Shown: positions 13,250 through 25,916 of the stretch, piece after piece
Layout: every line of letters starts with the position of its first letter
Position numbering within the stretch: position 1 is the first letter of the stretch
Source of the DNA: Protopterus annectens
Taxonomy: Eukaryota; Chordata; Ceratodontiformes; Protopteridae
Length of the DNA stretch: 64,000 bases
Direction: 5' to 3'
NCBI RefSeq assembly: GCF_019279795.1
Contig: NC_056743.1
Span: 627,496,019 to 627,560,018 of the forward strand
The notes under the pieces: generated by a model
The model's input: the letters and a program-made list of their open reading frames with translations, nothing else
Told to the model about the DNA's origin: nothing
The model's database searches: none
Translations under genes and position numbers: made by a program

Positions 13250-13915
13250 TGGGCCATTTTTACATCGCACACAGGATATGCAAATTTTGTTCTCATCCAG
13301 GAAAAAAAGGAGGTCATTGTTCCCCTCTACTCGACACTCAGACCCATTATAGAGTACAACGCCCCTTTTGGAATGTTCCTTACAAGACATCAGCAGCAGC
13401 TGGAAAGGCCACAGAAATACCTCACAAAGAGGATTACTGGCCTCAAAATAGGTGCCCTACACTGACCATCTCAAAAAACTCCAGCTTTACTCCGTAGCAT
13501 ATAGCCTACTCAGAGGTGATCTCTGCCTAACGTATAAAGCCAAGTCAAACCCAAAGCTGTTGGACATGCTACACCTAAAGAAATCCCAATCCCTCCGAGC
13601 TACATGCTCTAGGAACCTAAACCTTGTCACCACAATAAACAGGACATGCTGGAGGGATAAATTCCTGTCCCACAGACTTCCCATACTCTGAAACAAGCTA
13701 CCATCAATGTCAAGCAAAGTTCCTCATTAGCACTCAAGAAAAATCTTGAGGAGTGGATGGGAAATACACCCTGGGGATCACTTCTGTGGCTCTGCTCGAC
13801 AGGGGCACAGGAAAATAAACTTTCTTGGGTGGCGTAAGCCAGGGAACCTTGTTGGCTAGGCTTACTTACGCCCTTGGGCCGATCTAGGTACTGGCTATGT
13901 TCTTCTGAATCAATA
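13250..13915 (+). mobile_element. CR1 LINE, ORF2 C-terminus and 3' end
   Basis: Translated fragments match the CR1 copy at 41.4-42.1 kb residue by residue over much of their length: SLLRGDLCLTYKAKSNPKL, LHLKKSQSLRATCSRNLN, TTINRTCWRDKFLSHRLP. Stops and frameshifts break the frame, for example after LPIL. It ends in the GGCTAGGCTTACTTACGCCC tail. 5'-truncated and dead. Confidence 0.82.
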
Positions 13916-14101
13916 CTGAACTTATGAAACACGTGAAGGGTATTAAAATGAGTTGTACATAAAACTATTTTCACACATTTTAGGGTTTCATTCCAACTTG
14001 TTTAATAGCAGAGAATTTGGACACCCTTCTTGGCAGCAAAACTATAAAAATACACGCCCATGAAATTTTGCTCACCTGTAGAAAATGGTATGAACAGTAC
14101 C

Positions 14102-14102
14102 C

Positions 14103-14142
<40 letters not shown>
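14102..14142. repeat. Poly-A run
   Basis: About 38 consecutive A after CCCC; a second A run lies at about 14203-14218. Confidence 0.95.
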
Positions 14143-14144
<2 letters not shown>

Positions 14145-14621
14145 AACAGGTGATTTTGAAATTTCACTGGTCTGGTACTTTTAAAAATCAGACGACTAAA
14201 CTGAAAAAAAAAAAAAAACTAGTAGATTATAAACAGACGACCACTACAGTAGATCTATCTACAAGCTACACACAGCAGTAAACACCAGCAGTTTTCAAGC
14301 AGACAGCTATGGCTAAAACCCACAATTTTAAACATGGTAGGCAGTGTGCATCTCCATTCTGTTCATACCTATGCAACATACTTATCCCTCCAGAAATTCA
14401 GTACACGTGAGAATTCAGCACATGCCTTAGTACACCCCACATTAGTCAATGATATTAAGCTGTGCCCACAGTGTGACTATAAGCATGTCACCAGACTTCC
14501 CTCTACCAGAACGCAGCTTGAAAAGGGGACCTAGTGGATACAGTGAAGCAGCGTTGCACACACAGCTGTTACTTCAAGGTCATGAAGAATATTTTAAATA
14601 GCTTGAGACTATGTATTTGTG

Positions 14622-14649
14622 TGATATATATATATATACATACATACAT

Positions 14650-14727
<78 letters not shown>
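14622..14727. repeat. Compound microsatellite (TA)n(CATA)n(CA)n
   Basis: TA repeats pass into CATA tetramers and then a long CA run, followed by T residues. Confidence 0.97.
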
Positions 14728-15606
14728 TTTTTATTATTCCTGCAAATGTAAAATAGATGTTCAAATATAACTTTACTGACTACAGAAGCTCATCTAACCT
14801 CTTCAGTGCAACAGAGCTAGCTGGAACAGTAAGATTATCTAAGAAGTCCGTTATTGATAACCAAACACTATGAATTTAATCATAACTGATAGGGTATGAA
14901 GAAAACAAGACGTTTGCAAGGACAGACAGCACTTACTACACAGCTCACCTGAAATAATGTACTAGGCTCTGAAGACTACTTACAAGGATGACAACAGTCC
15001 AAAAAGCTGCAAGATCAAGTCTAAAAAACCTACCAAAAAGGACATGATGAAAATAAGTACTACGTGCATTTTCTGAAACAAGAAAATATGTAAACTAGAC
15101 AGGCAATACTGCCACCATCAGCCAAGTCTCTTTGCTCTCAAAGAAAAACAAGTATCTGGTTGGCAAGTTTAATGTGCAGTGCTAGAGTGACGAATACTAA
15201 TACAAGATCACTTAATATAAAAACAGCTCCTAGAAATAATACTGCCCTTCCCATAAACTACAGTAGCATAACTAAACACATATACACTAACATCCTTCTG
15301 TTACTCTGCTTCAAATAATGAAAGGGCCAACATGTCAACCAATACACGGTTGCATAAATATGACCTATCTGAAAATACCTATTTTTTCCCCGTGGATACC
15401 AATTTGTCCAATCTGCAACAGCAGACAAAGGCACACTTTTACCAAAGGTGTACCATTTACAACACCTTTCCACACACCCAAACAGCTCTGTGAAAGCTTG
15501 ACACTCACGGCATAGTAAAAGAACACGAAAACTGCAAACATGTCATATCTTAGTAGCCCCCCCCCCCCCAAAAAAAAAAACATTTGATCACCTGCCTCAC
15601 TCCAGG

Positions 15607-15607
<1 letters not shown>

Positions 15608-15653
<46 letters not shown>
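15608..15653. repeat. (CA)n microsatellite
   Basis: About 23 CA units. Confidence 0.97.
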
Positions 15654-15656
<3 letters not shown>

Positions 15657-16493
15657 CTTTCCTACAGGCAGTAAAGAAAAAGGAAAAAAAAAAAAAGGTA
15701 GTCTGTACCAGCTCAAAAAATCACCCCTGACTCATTATCTTCCTTGTCCTGCCAAATTCTTGAAATACGGATCCATTTCCACTGGTACTTCTCTGGTTAC
15801 ACTACTTCATCTTCCACACCATGGACATCCCGGAGACTTGTGTCCCAGCTGTCAAATGGTAGAATGGAACAGAGGAGGGAGCCCCATCCTTAGTGTACAG
15901 GTTAAAAAGCCATTACACCAGTAGACTGCTCTCTAGGGAAACCTGAAAGAAGTTGAAAACAATACCACCAATATTCAGCAGGATCAAACTCATTTCCTTA
16001 GCATCCTACCTGCGAAGTGCACATTCAATCAAGCAATTTGGGTCTTCCTCATGAATGCATTTTTTTTGGGGGGGGGGGGGCGTAAAAAGGATGAACGCAT
16101 TTTTTTTGGGGGGGGTGTAAAAAGGAGGACAGCAATACTGAATATCCATCACCCAGTTCTTGCTCCTTAAAAGGGAACTAAAGGACAACAGAAGGGGCAA
16201 TAAGGCCACAGATGGCAAAAGTGGAGGAATAAAAGACAACCTCAACAAATGGGAAATGTTAGCCTGCTCTGTTTTTACTTGTAGTATACATAACATTACA
16301 ACTTATAACGCTCTTTAATTTGTTTTACGTCAAAGTAGTCAAAACAGCATAACAAAACATAACTACTAACTGCAAGCTAATATTTAAAAACCATAGTAAA
16401 CAATTAGTATGCTAACCAAAAAAACACTACATACTCAATACAATGTGTGCCTTATGTCAAGCTGGACAAAAACTACAAAGAAACAGCCTGCTA

Positions 16494-16617
16494 TAAAAGC
16501 ATATTTCAGATAGCATCCAAAAAAAAACACAAACTTGTAAAAATAAAACAAAAAACAAATCATTTCTTTCCACATTTGTTTAGCAGAGTAGTGCCCTATG
16601 CACATCTAACAATTAGC
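16494..16617 (+). repeat. Segmental duplicate, copy 1
   Basis: AAAAGCAT, then ACACAAACTTGTAAAA...TTTAGCAGAGTAGTGCCCTA and TGCACAT. The same series recurs in direct orientation at 18301-18411 with small differences. Confidence 0.8.
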
Positions 16618-17184
16618 AGGTACTTCCCATGTGAAAATTCTCAAAAAAGTACAGAAGCACTAAAAGCTCTACAAATCAAAACATAACAGAAATTTTCATT
16701 CAACGAAGAATGGAAAAGCAGCTTTCATCCACTACTACTATACTACTTATAAATGGAGAATATCTTACCTCCCCCACAAAAAGGACACCCAAGTGACTGC
16801 AATTAAACCATATTTTTCACATGCAAAACATAATTTTACTATCAACCATGGTTAAAGTTTGCAGTGGATAGATTAACAAGACTGTTGTGATCTAAGCATA
16901 CATTTTAGCTTTAAAGCTCCTTAAGCAATGGACACAGCAAACATGCACAAAGTGATGCCAACTTTTAGATTCTGAAACCATTAGTTAACAATATTCAGCA
17001 ACCCCCGAGCAGGTTGTATAACAAGGTTAACAGAAAAAAAAGCAATGGCACCACTGGCTTATACATTTTAAACTAAGCAAAACTATGGCATTTTTATTTT
17101 AAATAGCTACTAGCAAATATAAAAATGTATCTAAAAGGATTACTAGCTTCAAGTACGGAAACAAAGCCAGCACAACACCTGTAG

Positions 17185-17310
17185 AAGGATTAGCTACAAT
17201 TTATTTTATGAATTTATTTGCAGTTTGTTTGCCAGGATAGTCCATTGGGCTGCTGGGACCCATTTTCAATGGAGTCCTGGGGAGAAAAGCTCCAGAAAAA
17301 TACAGATTGA
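17185..17310 (-). mobile_element. LINE 3' tail, minus strand
   Basis: Minus-strand reading ends GGAGCTTTTCTCCCCAGGAC...CAAACTGCAAATAAATTCATAAA-type sequence. A diverged member of the family with the 52.8-kb tail. Confidence 0.65.
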
Positions 17311-17432
17311 TAGTGAAAGGAAGCACAAATCCAGGAAATACATTTCAAATAAGACGTATATACATAGTAATTGCTCACTTACATATGTTCCATAGTATAA
17401 ATCCAACTGTACACAAATGCATAGTAATTGCG

Positions 17433-17436
<4 letters not shown>

Positions 17437-17479
<43 letters not shown>
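17437..17479. repeat. (AT)n microsatellite
   Basis: About 20 AT units lying next to the C-terminal LINE remnant. Confidence 0.95.
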
Positions 17480-17482
<3 letters not shown>

Positions 17483-17967
17483 AAAACAAATCAAAGAACA
17501 TCTTATTTCACATTGGCTATGTCCCTGTACCAATCCCGACTGAAACATATTCTCAATACAACTAAATTTTTGTCCCCCCTCTGAGCCCCTGCCTGATGCC
17601 TTCTGGAGATGAGATTTAATCTTAAATTATGCCTTAAATTATTCTATCCTTAGTATTTACTTCTTTTTATGTTACTTGTAGAACAAGACTTGTACGTTTT
17701 TAAATGTTTTTGTTATCCTCTCTTGTAGTAGAAGACTGATAAGTTTCTCAAATGTTATTGCTTTGCCTCTCTTGTACCATTTAGAAATCTATGTAGAAAA
17801 AATCTTTTTTGTTTATTGTTATAAATTTTTTTTGCTTTATTCTTATTCATTACTGTAATTTTAACTGTACTGGAGCTTTTCTCCCCGGGCCTCTACTGTA
17901 AACGGATATATGTCCAGCTAGACTAGCCCAGTCAACAAATGTAAAATAAAATAAATAAAATAAATAT
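17480..17967 (+). mobile_element. L2/CR1-like LINE, 3' end (plus strand)
   Basis: Starts with a C-terminal ORF2-like piece (FKKQIKEHLISHWL), then a 3' UTR, then the tail GGAGCTTTTCTCCCCGGGCC, CCAGCTAGACTAGCCC and (TAAAA/TAAA)n. Its tail is very close to that of the LINE at 52.8 kb. Confidence 0.8.
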
Positions 17968-17969
17968 AT

Positions 17970-18240
17970 CTATCAGTATTTACAATTTTAGTAGGTTTGT
18001 AATAGTCAACAGATTCACTGATATATATTGCAAAATTAAATTTAGTAGGTAGTGACAGGTGGCAAATGAGTATAAACACATTAGGAAGAGAGTGTAGTCA
18101 GAGTTAGGTGGGATGGGAGCAAGAACATATCCACTGTGAAGTAAGGTGAGAGTGCGGTGAGGTTTTGAACAAGGGGAGACTATTGGTGATGCGAATGGAG
18201 GAAGGGAGAGAGTTCCAAAGGCATGCAAGACAGGACATTA
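17970..18240 (-). mobile_element. LINE ORF2 C-terminal remnant (minus strand)
   Basis: In one minus frame it reads as the LINE C-terminal type sequence WNSLPPSIRITNSLPLFK followed by a SQWICSCSHPT-like segment; the frame is broken. It abuts the plus-strand LINE end tail to tail. Confidence 0.55.
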
Positions 18241-18300
18241 GTTGATTCCCTGCTGGACGTGTTGGTTTGTGTAATTTAATTAGGTTTTGGGAATTGGATC

Positions 18301-18411
18301 TTTAAAAGCATAAAAAAAAAAAAAACACAAAACTTGTAAAATAAAACAAATAATTTCTTTCTACATTTGTTTAGCAGAGTAGTGCCCTGTGCACATACAA
18401 CCATTTTTACA
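18301..18411 (+). repeat. Segmental duplicate, copy 2
   Basis: Direct repeat of 16494-16617 (ACACAAAACTTGTAAAATAA, TTTAGCAGAGTAGTGCCCTG). The two copies bracket the LINE pieces at 17.2-18.2 kb. Confidence 0.8.
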
Positions 18412-18421
18412 GATGCTTGAA

Positions 18422-18722
18422 CCCCACCATCACCCTTCAGTGTGTGATTAAGTTTAATGTTTTGTTTAGCTCTGTCACCCTTCCCGCCACACACACGAAC
18501 ATGACAATTCCCTGTTGTAAAAAGAAAAATGTCTAGGAGTTCTACTCTACTTATGTCATACATATTCCCATCTGAAAAAGCTACCTACCTTGCTAAATCT
18601 TGACTCACATGAATATTTTTTTTATTATATGCATTGGGGGTGTGTGTGTGTGTGTGTGTGGTGGGAGGGGTCACAGAGCTAAACAAAACATTAAACTTAA
18701 TCACACACTAGACGGTGGGGTT
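18422..18722. repeat. Inverted repeat with about 75-bp arms
   Basis: Left arm 18422-18497 contains GTGTGTGATTAAGTTTAATG and TTTTGTTTAGCTCTG. Right arm about 18641-18722 contains the reverse complement (CAGAGCTAAACAAAACATTA). A (TG)n run at 18640-18660 is part of the right arm. The spacer is about 145 bp. Confidence 0.85.
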
Positions 18723-21681
<2,959 letters not shown>

Positions 21682-21884
21682 TTGGCTTGGGCTTCATCGA
21701 GGCTTTGGTCGGTGATAGTCATAATCTGCTGAAGAATGTCCCCAATGTCCTGTTTCCTGGTCTCTCCGTTGTCCGAAGACGTGTCGTGGAGTTGGTGGGG
21801 ATTCATGGCTTGAAGCCCCCCCTGAACTGGGTGGCCCGGGATCCCCACACCCCGGGCCTGCATCATCCGGCTCTGCTCGTCCAT
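21682..21884 (-). CDS. PBX: PBX homeobox gene, coding exon 1 (start codon exon)
   Basis: First coding exon of a PBX-class TALE homeodomain transcription factor. PBX proteins are nuclear partners of HOX and MEIS/PREP proteins. The exon encodes 67 residues plus two bases, from MDEQSRMM to DEAQA. Residues about 44-67 ([13 protein letters not shown]...SLDEAQA) are the start of the conserved PBC-A domain that binds MEIS/PREP; residues 1-43 are a variable leader ([15 protein letters not shown]). It ends at a CCAA|GTGGGT donor in phase 2 and joins exon 2 to give AQAKKHALNC. A second ATG directly upstream (21885-21887, MMDEQ) is possible; MDEQ is the family start. From what I remember of the family, QQ in DILQQIM with AKK and FSV fits PBX2 best, while VQGG recalls PBX3; PBX4 is not excluded. 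The homeodomain exons lie outside the window to the left. Confidence 0.93.
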
Positions 21885-22260
21885 CATCAATGGGTTTGAA
21901 AAGGGAAAGGAATCAAGAAAAACTCCAGTGCAGAGAGTAGCAAGATACAAGGGACAAAACTGCCAAGTACAATGCCCCCGAAAAAGACAGAAAAGTACCA
22001 CAGCAATCCAAGCAATGGGAAGCAAGACGCAGATAACCCTTTTTTAGGAAGCGGTTTCTACCAGTGCCCGCGTCCTCACGAAAAACAAACGCTGAGTTTT
22101 GATTTCTTGATAGTGTCTGTAAAATGGAGACAGAACTACTGATACTGCCTATAGCTTCCCTCACTCGGTTTCTTCCATCGTTTCGGTGAATTATAACTCG
22201 ATACTGCCACCACTCAGTTCCTTAACTCCAGCAAAATACATCTAAAAAGCAGGGGCAGTT
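21885..22260 (-). promoter_or_regulatory. PBX 5' leader and putative promoter region
   Basis: Sequence directly upstream of the PBX start codon, on the minus strand. It has several CpGs (for example TCGTTTCGG and GACGCGGGCAC in minus-strand sense) but is not strongly GC-rich, and no clear TATA box is visible. Short upstream ORFs exist, for example ATG at 22178 running to a TGA at 22161 (five codons). The transcription start cannot be placed from sequence. No AG acceptor lies just before the start codon, so the leader is probably continuous with exon 1. Confidence 0.5.
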
Positions 22261-22784
22261 GGCGTTGTGTTGGCTGGATGCTGGGAAGGGGGATGGGTCT
22301 TAAAGGGGCAGTGCTGCTCTTCTCAGAAGGTAGCAGGAATGGTCCTAAGGAAGAAGGGGGAGGGGGTGCTGGGGGCTACCCAGGTCAACTCTCCCAAACA
22401 CCGTCAGTCAGCACCTATGGACAATGTCTATTTGCTGACAATGCAAAAAGAACTAGAAAATGTATGGACATTTTCAGAATACTGTTAGTGTGTACATGAT
22501 TCACACTTTCAAAAGGTTTACTGTATATACCTGAGCTAAAAAAAAACAAACAAATATAAAATAAAACATTACTGTATATACGTGAGCTTTCCATTGTTAG
22601 TTAGGATGCGATACCCCTAGCTGCACTTCCACGCTGGCTGGAAAAAAGTAGATATAACTATGGAGACAAGGCATTTCCAAGCACTTAGCTCAATCAATCC
22701 GATAATGTCTTGAAAGTTTGTATGGTTTTTCTTCCACCAGCTGCTGTGGGAGTTCATTCTGTCTACTCATTACCATCTCAGTAA
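22261..22784. other. No gene seen (PBX 5' flank)
   Basis: G-rich stretch at about 22265-22385 followed by ordinary sequence. No open frame with a recognisable domain. May contain distal promoter elements. Confidence 0.5.
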
Positions 22785-23543
22785 ATTTATTTATTTATCG
22801 GCATTCGATTACTGGGAAAGTCCGGCTCCAAAGTATAACATTTTAAAAATAATAATTTTTGCAATCTTTAAAAATAATACAAAATAACTATAGTTTAAAT
22901 AATTATAATAAATTAGGCATAATGTGAAAACACCGAGTAAGAACAGATACAAGTTATATGACAATAATTTAACAAAGAGATTTTTGCCAATTTATAGAGA
23001 AATTAAAAGTAAATACGCATTATAATACCAGCAGGAATTGCAATATGAAGTGAGAGAAAAGCAGGATTATAGTTTATTTATAGAGAAAGACAGGGGAGAT
23101 AAACTGATAGCAGTAAAGAAGTGAGTGAAGAAGGAAGAATAAGGAGATGTAAGGTATGAATGGTTATGTCTTCAGATTTAGGGATATAGTTTATCCTGGT
23201 GTTAAGCAAGAACAGACAGCTTTTGGCAAGGATGTCTTTCAGAATGGGTTTGATGGATGGGAGAAAAGATATTGACTTGATGGATGTGGATAAGGATTCC
23301 AGGCCTTAGGAACATGGTACAAATACAGACAATGCCCAGCAGATTTGATAGGTTTATGGACAGACAGAAGTTTTTGGTCATTGGACTGTAATGACCTACT
23401 TGGAACATAGTTGTGTAGAATGCTATTTAGTGCTGGACAAGCAGATGGATTCTCTATAATTTTATACGTGGTAAGAAGCTGAGTATGTTAGTTGATGGTG
23501 TAGTTATAACCAGTTTAGTCTTTTTAGTGCTATACAGTGGTGG

Positions 23544-23635
23544 CACCTCGGCACGTAAAAATCCACTGCCAATCATTAGCGGACCGGAGTTCCGCTGTGG
23601 CAACCCCTAACCGGGAAAAGCCGAAAGACACAACA
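23544..23635 (+). mobile_element. SINE family A, 5'-truncated, with TSD
   Basis: Only the 3' half is present (CACCTCGGCACGTAAAAATC to CCGAAAGACACAAC). Flanked by ACAGTGGTGG at 23534-23543 and 23636-23645. Confidence 0.88.
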
Positions 23636-24550
23636 ACAGTGGTGGGTTCTGAAAGGGTTATTTTATGCATGTTTAGCAAATTTGTTATAGTATTGTTCAA
23701 GTTTTGATTTTTGTGACGCCTGAAGGTTAGTATGGATGGAAGCACCATAAAGAAGTGTGGGGAGGAGATAAGTAGTGGCAGGTGTGGGTTTAGTTGTGTC
23801 CGTGAGAAAGTTTTTGGCTCTATAAAGTATCTGTAGGTTTTGATGAGCATACAAGTCAAATTTAAGATTATCATCCTCAATAATTTCCTGTGAGAAGTGA
23901 CTTCAATGGTTAAATTATCAAGAGAGAGGACTTTAATTTTTTTTCTAGGGTTGAGCATGAGTTGTGAGTTGCACATCTATGTTAAAGTTACAGTTAAACC
24001 TTCCCGAGTATTTTTTTTTGAGGTGTGCAAGTTGTCAGATATGTAAATGAGTGTGCAGTCATCTGCATACTGTGTTAGTTATTACTGGGCGGATGTGCGG
24101 AGGGTGTTGGTGAGAATGTTAAAGAGGAGGGGACCAAGGATAGAGCCTTGTGGTACATTGGTGTTGACTGAAAAGTATGGAGAAAGAATGGAGAGTCATT
24201 TTACTGACTGATACCTATTGGATAGGTAGCTTTTGAACCATAGAAGGGTGACTTAGTGAGAGAGACCAAATGAGGACATTTCAAGTAGAAATTTGCTGTG
24301 ACAAACTGTGTCAAAGGCTTCAGACAAGTCTAGAAATAAGGAGGACACTAGTTTGCCATTATCATTAGAGTTATTGAAATTATCTATATAGATTAGAAGT
24401 GCAGTAATAGTGCTATGGCAAGGCTGGAAGTAATGTGTGTGGGTTAGGAGTTCTTCCTGCAGGAGACAGTTTAGCAATTGTTTATGAATACATTTTTTTC
24501 AAGTATTTTGGAGGGGGGGGGGGTAAGATTGCTATAGGTCTAAAATCAGT

Positions 24551-24803
24551 TGTTGTTGTTGTGTCTTTTCGGCTTTTCCTGGTTAGGGGTAGCCACAGCG
24601 GAACTCCGGTCCACTAATGATTGGCAGTAGATTTTTACGTGCCAAGTTGCCAGCTCTGACGCACAACCATCAACGAAGGTACGCCCATTCACGCATGTCT
24701 CCACATGCATGTCTCCACACAGAAGACGCTTTAGCTGATAATCGAACCAGACAACGTCTTACTGTGAGGCGACAACGCTACCGCAGCACCACCACCGCAG
24801 TAT
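24551..24803 (-). mobile_element. SINE family A, full length, with 18-bp TSD
   Basis: Minus-strand copy with tRNA-like head at the right. It carries an internal duplication of the GCATGTCTCCACA segment. Flanked by TATAGGTCTAAAATCAGT at 24533-24550 and 24804-24821, a perfect duplication. Confidence 0.94.
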
Positions 24804-25074
24804 TATAGGTCTAAAATCAGTATTGTCGGTTAAATTTCCTCCTTTGTTCAAAGGGATAATGTGTTACTTTTTCCAGAGAGATGGAATGTGGAATTCCTAG
24901 ATTGACCTATTTATAAAGATTGAGACAAGGTAGGCTATGTTATTGGCTCCTATTTTAAGGTACTTGCTTGGAAGGTCATCAGCTGAAGTAGGGCATAGTT
25001 TTAGTTTAAGTGTAGTTTTATGTAGGATGTGGGCACAGGTTTGAAGGTGAGAGTAGATGTAGTGGGGTCTATAT

Positions 25075-25496
25075 CACAACAGTGAACTTTAAAAAGTTCG
25101 ACCGTTGTAATATCGAACTGTTACGTTCGAAACCCAAGAAAACTGAAACCACAGAACAGCAATTTTTTTTCCCAGGGAAAAAAAAATCGCTGTTCCGTTA
25201 CAAAAAAAAAACAAACAACCTTAAACCTAAACTGAAGTGGGGGGCTTTGCCCCCACACACCCCCAACATAAGGGACTGTGCCCCTCACAACCCCCCTACT
25301 TAAATATACCAACTCCGAGATCGCACCACAGAGGAGGAAATAGCAAAGCCCCGAAAACGGCCTACCAACTTTTTTCCCTGGAAAAAAGTCGATGTTCCGT
25401 GGCTTTGCTATTTTCCACTTTTGGACTTCAGAGTTCGATATTACAACGTTCGAACTCGTTGAAGTTCGACTTTGTAATATAGACCCGATGTGGTGA
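25075..25496. mobile_element. Foldback (MITE-like) element, 422 bp
   Basis: Terminal inverted sequence GGGTCTATATCAC and its counterpart ending GTAATATAGACCC. Subterminal GTTCGA-rich inverted blocks (GTTGTAATATCGAACT / AGTTCGATATTACAAC). The core AAATATACCAACTCCGAGAT is shared with the 42.2-kb element. Flanked by GATGTAGTG (25066-25074) and GATGTGGTG (25497-25505), a 9-bp near-identical duplication. An 8-bp duplication would mean hAT; 9 bp leaves the superfamily open. Confidence 0.85.
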
Positions 25497-25689
25497 TAAG
25501 TGGCTGTTGGGCAGGGTTAGGTTTAGATGTTGGGGAATCCTTGTTTAGAGATGCTATACTTTTTATGAAATAAGAGATGAATTGTATTGCGGTTTTGAGT
25601 GATGCGTTATTGGTAGAGGGGTTAGGGCTGAATTCATGGCCAAGATGCAAGATTTCTTTAATGGCTGTTCGGAATTTTTTAGGATTATT

Positions 25690-25916
25690 GTTTTGTGTCT
25701 TTCAGCTTTTCCCGGTTAGGGGTCGCCACAGCTGAACTCCAATCCGTTAATGATTGGTAGTTGATTTTTACGTGCCAAGTTACCAGCCCTGACGCACAAC
25801 CTTCAAAGAAGGTACGCCCATTCACGCATGTCTCCATGCAGAAGACGCTCTAGCTGAGAATCGAACCGGACAGCGTCTTACTGTGAGGCGACAACGCTAC
25901 CGCAGCAGCACCACCA
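25690..25916 (-). mobile_element. SINE family A, full length
   Basis: Minus-strand copy: tail complement TTCCCGGTTAGGGGTCGCCA, head complement with GAGAATCGAACCGGACAGCG. TTTTAGG-type sequence on both sides (about 25677 and 25919) is a probable diverged duplication. Confidence 0.88.

Larger units (their letters stand above)
13916..16493. other. No gene seen; simple repeats (intron)
   Basis: Intronic sequence with the poly-A, compound and CA microsatellites listed separately, and poly-C/poly-G runs near 15558 and 16068-16116 (the latter a short tandem duplication of GAATGCATTTTTTTTGGGGG / GAACGCATTTTTTTTGGGGG). Confidence 0.55.
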
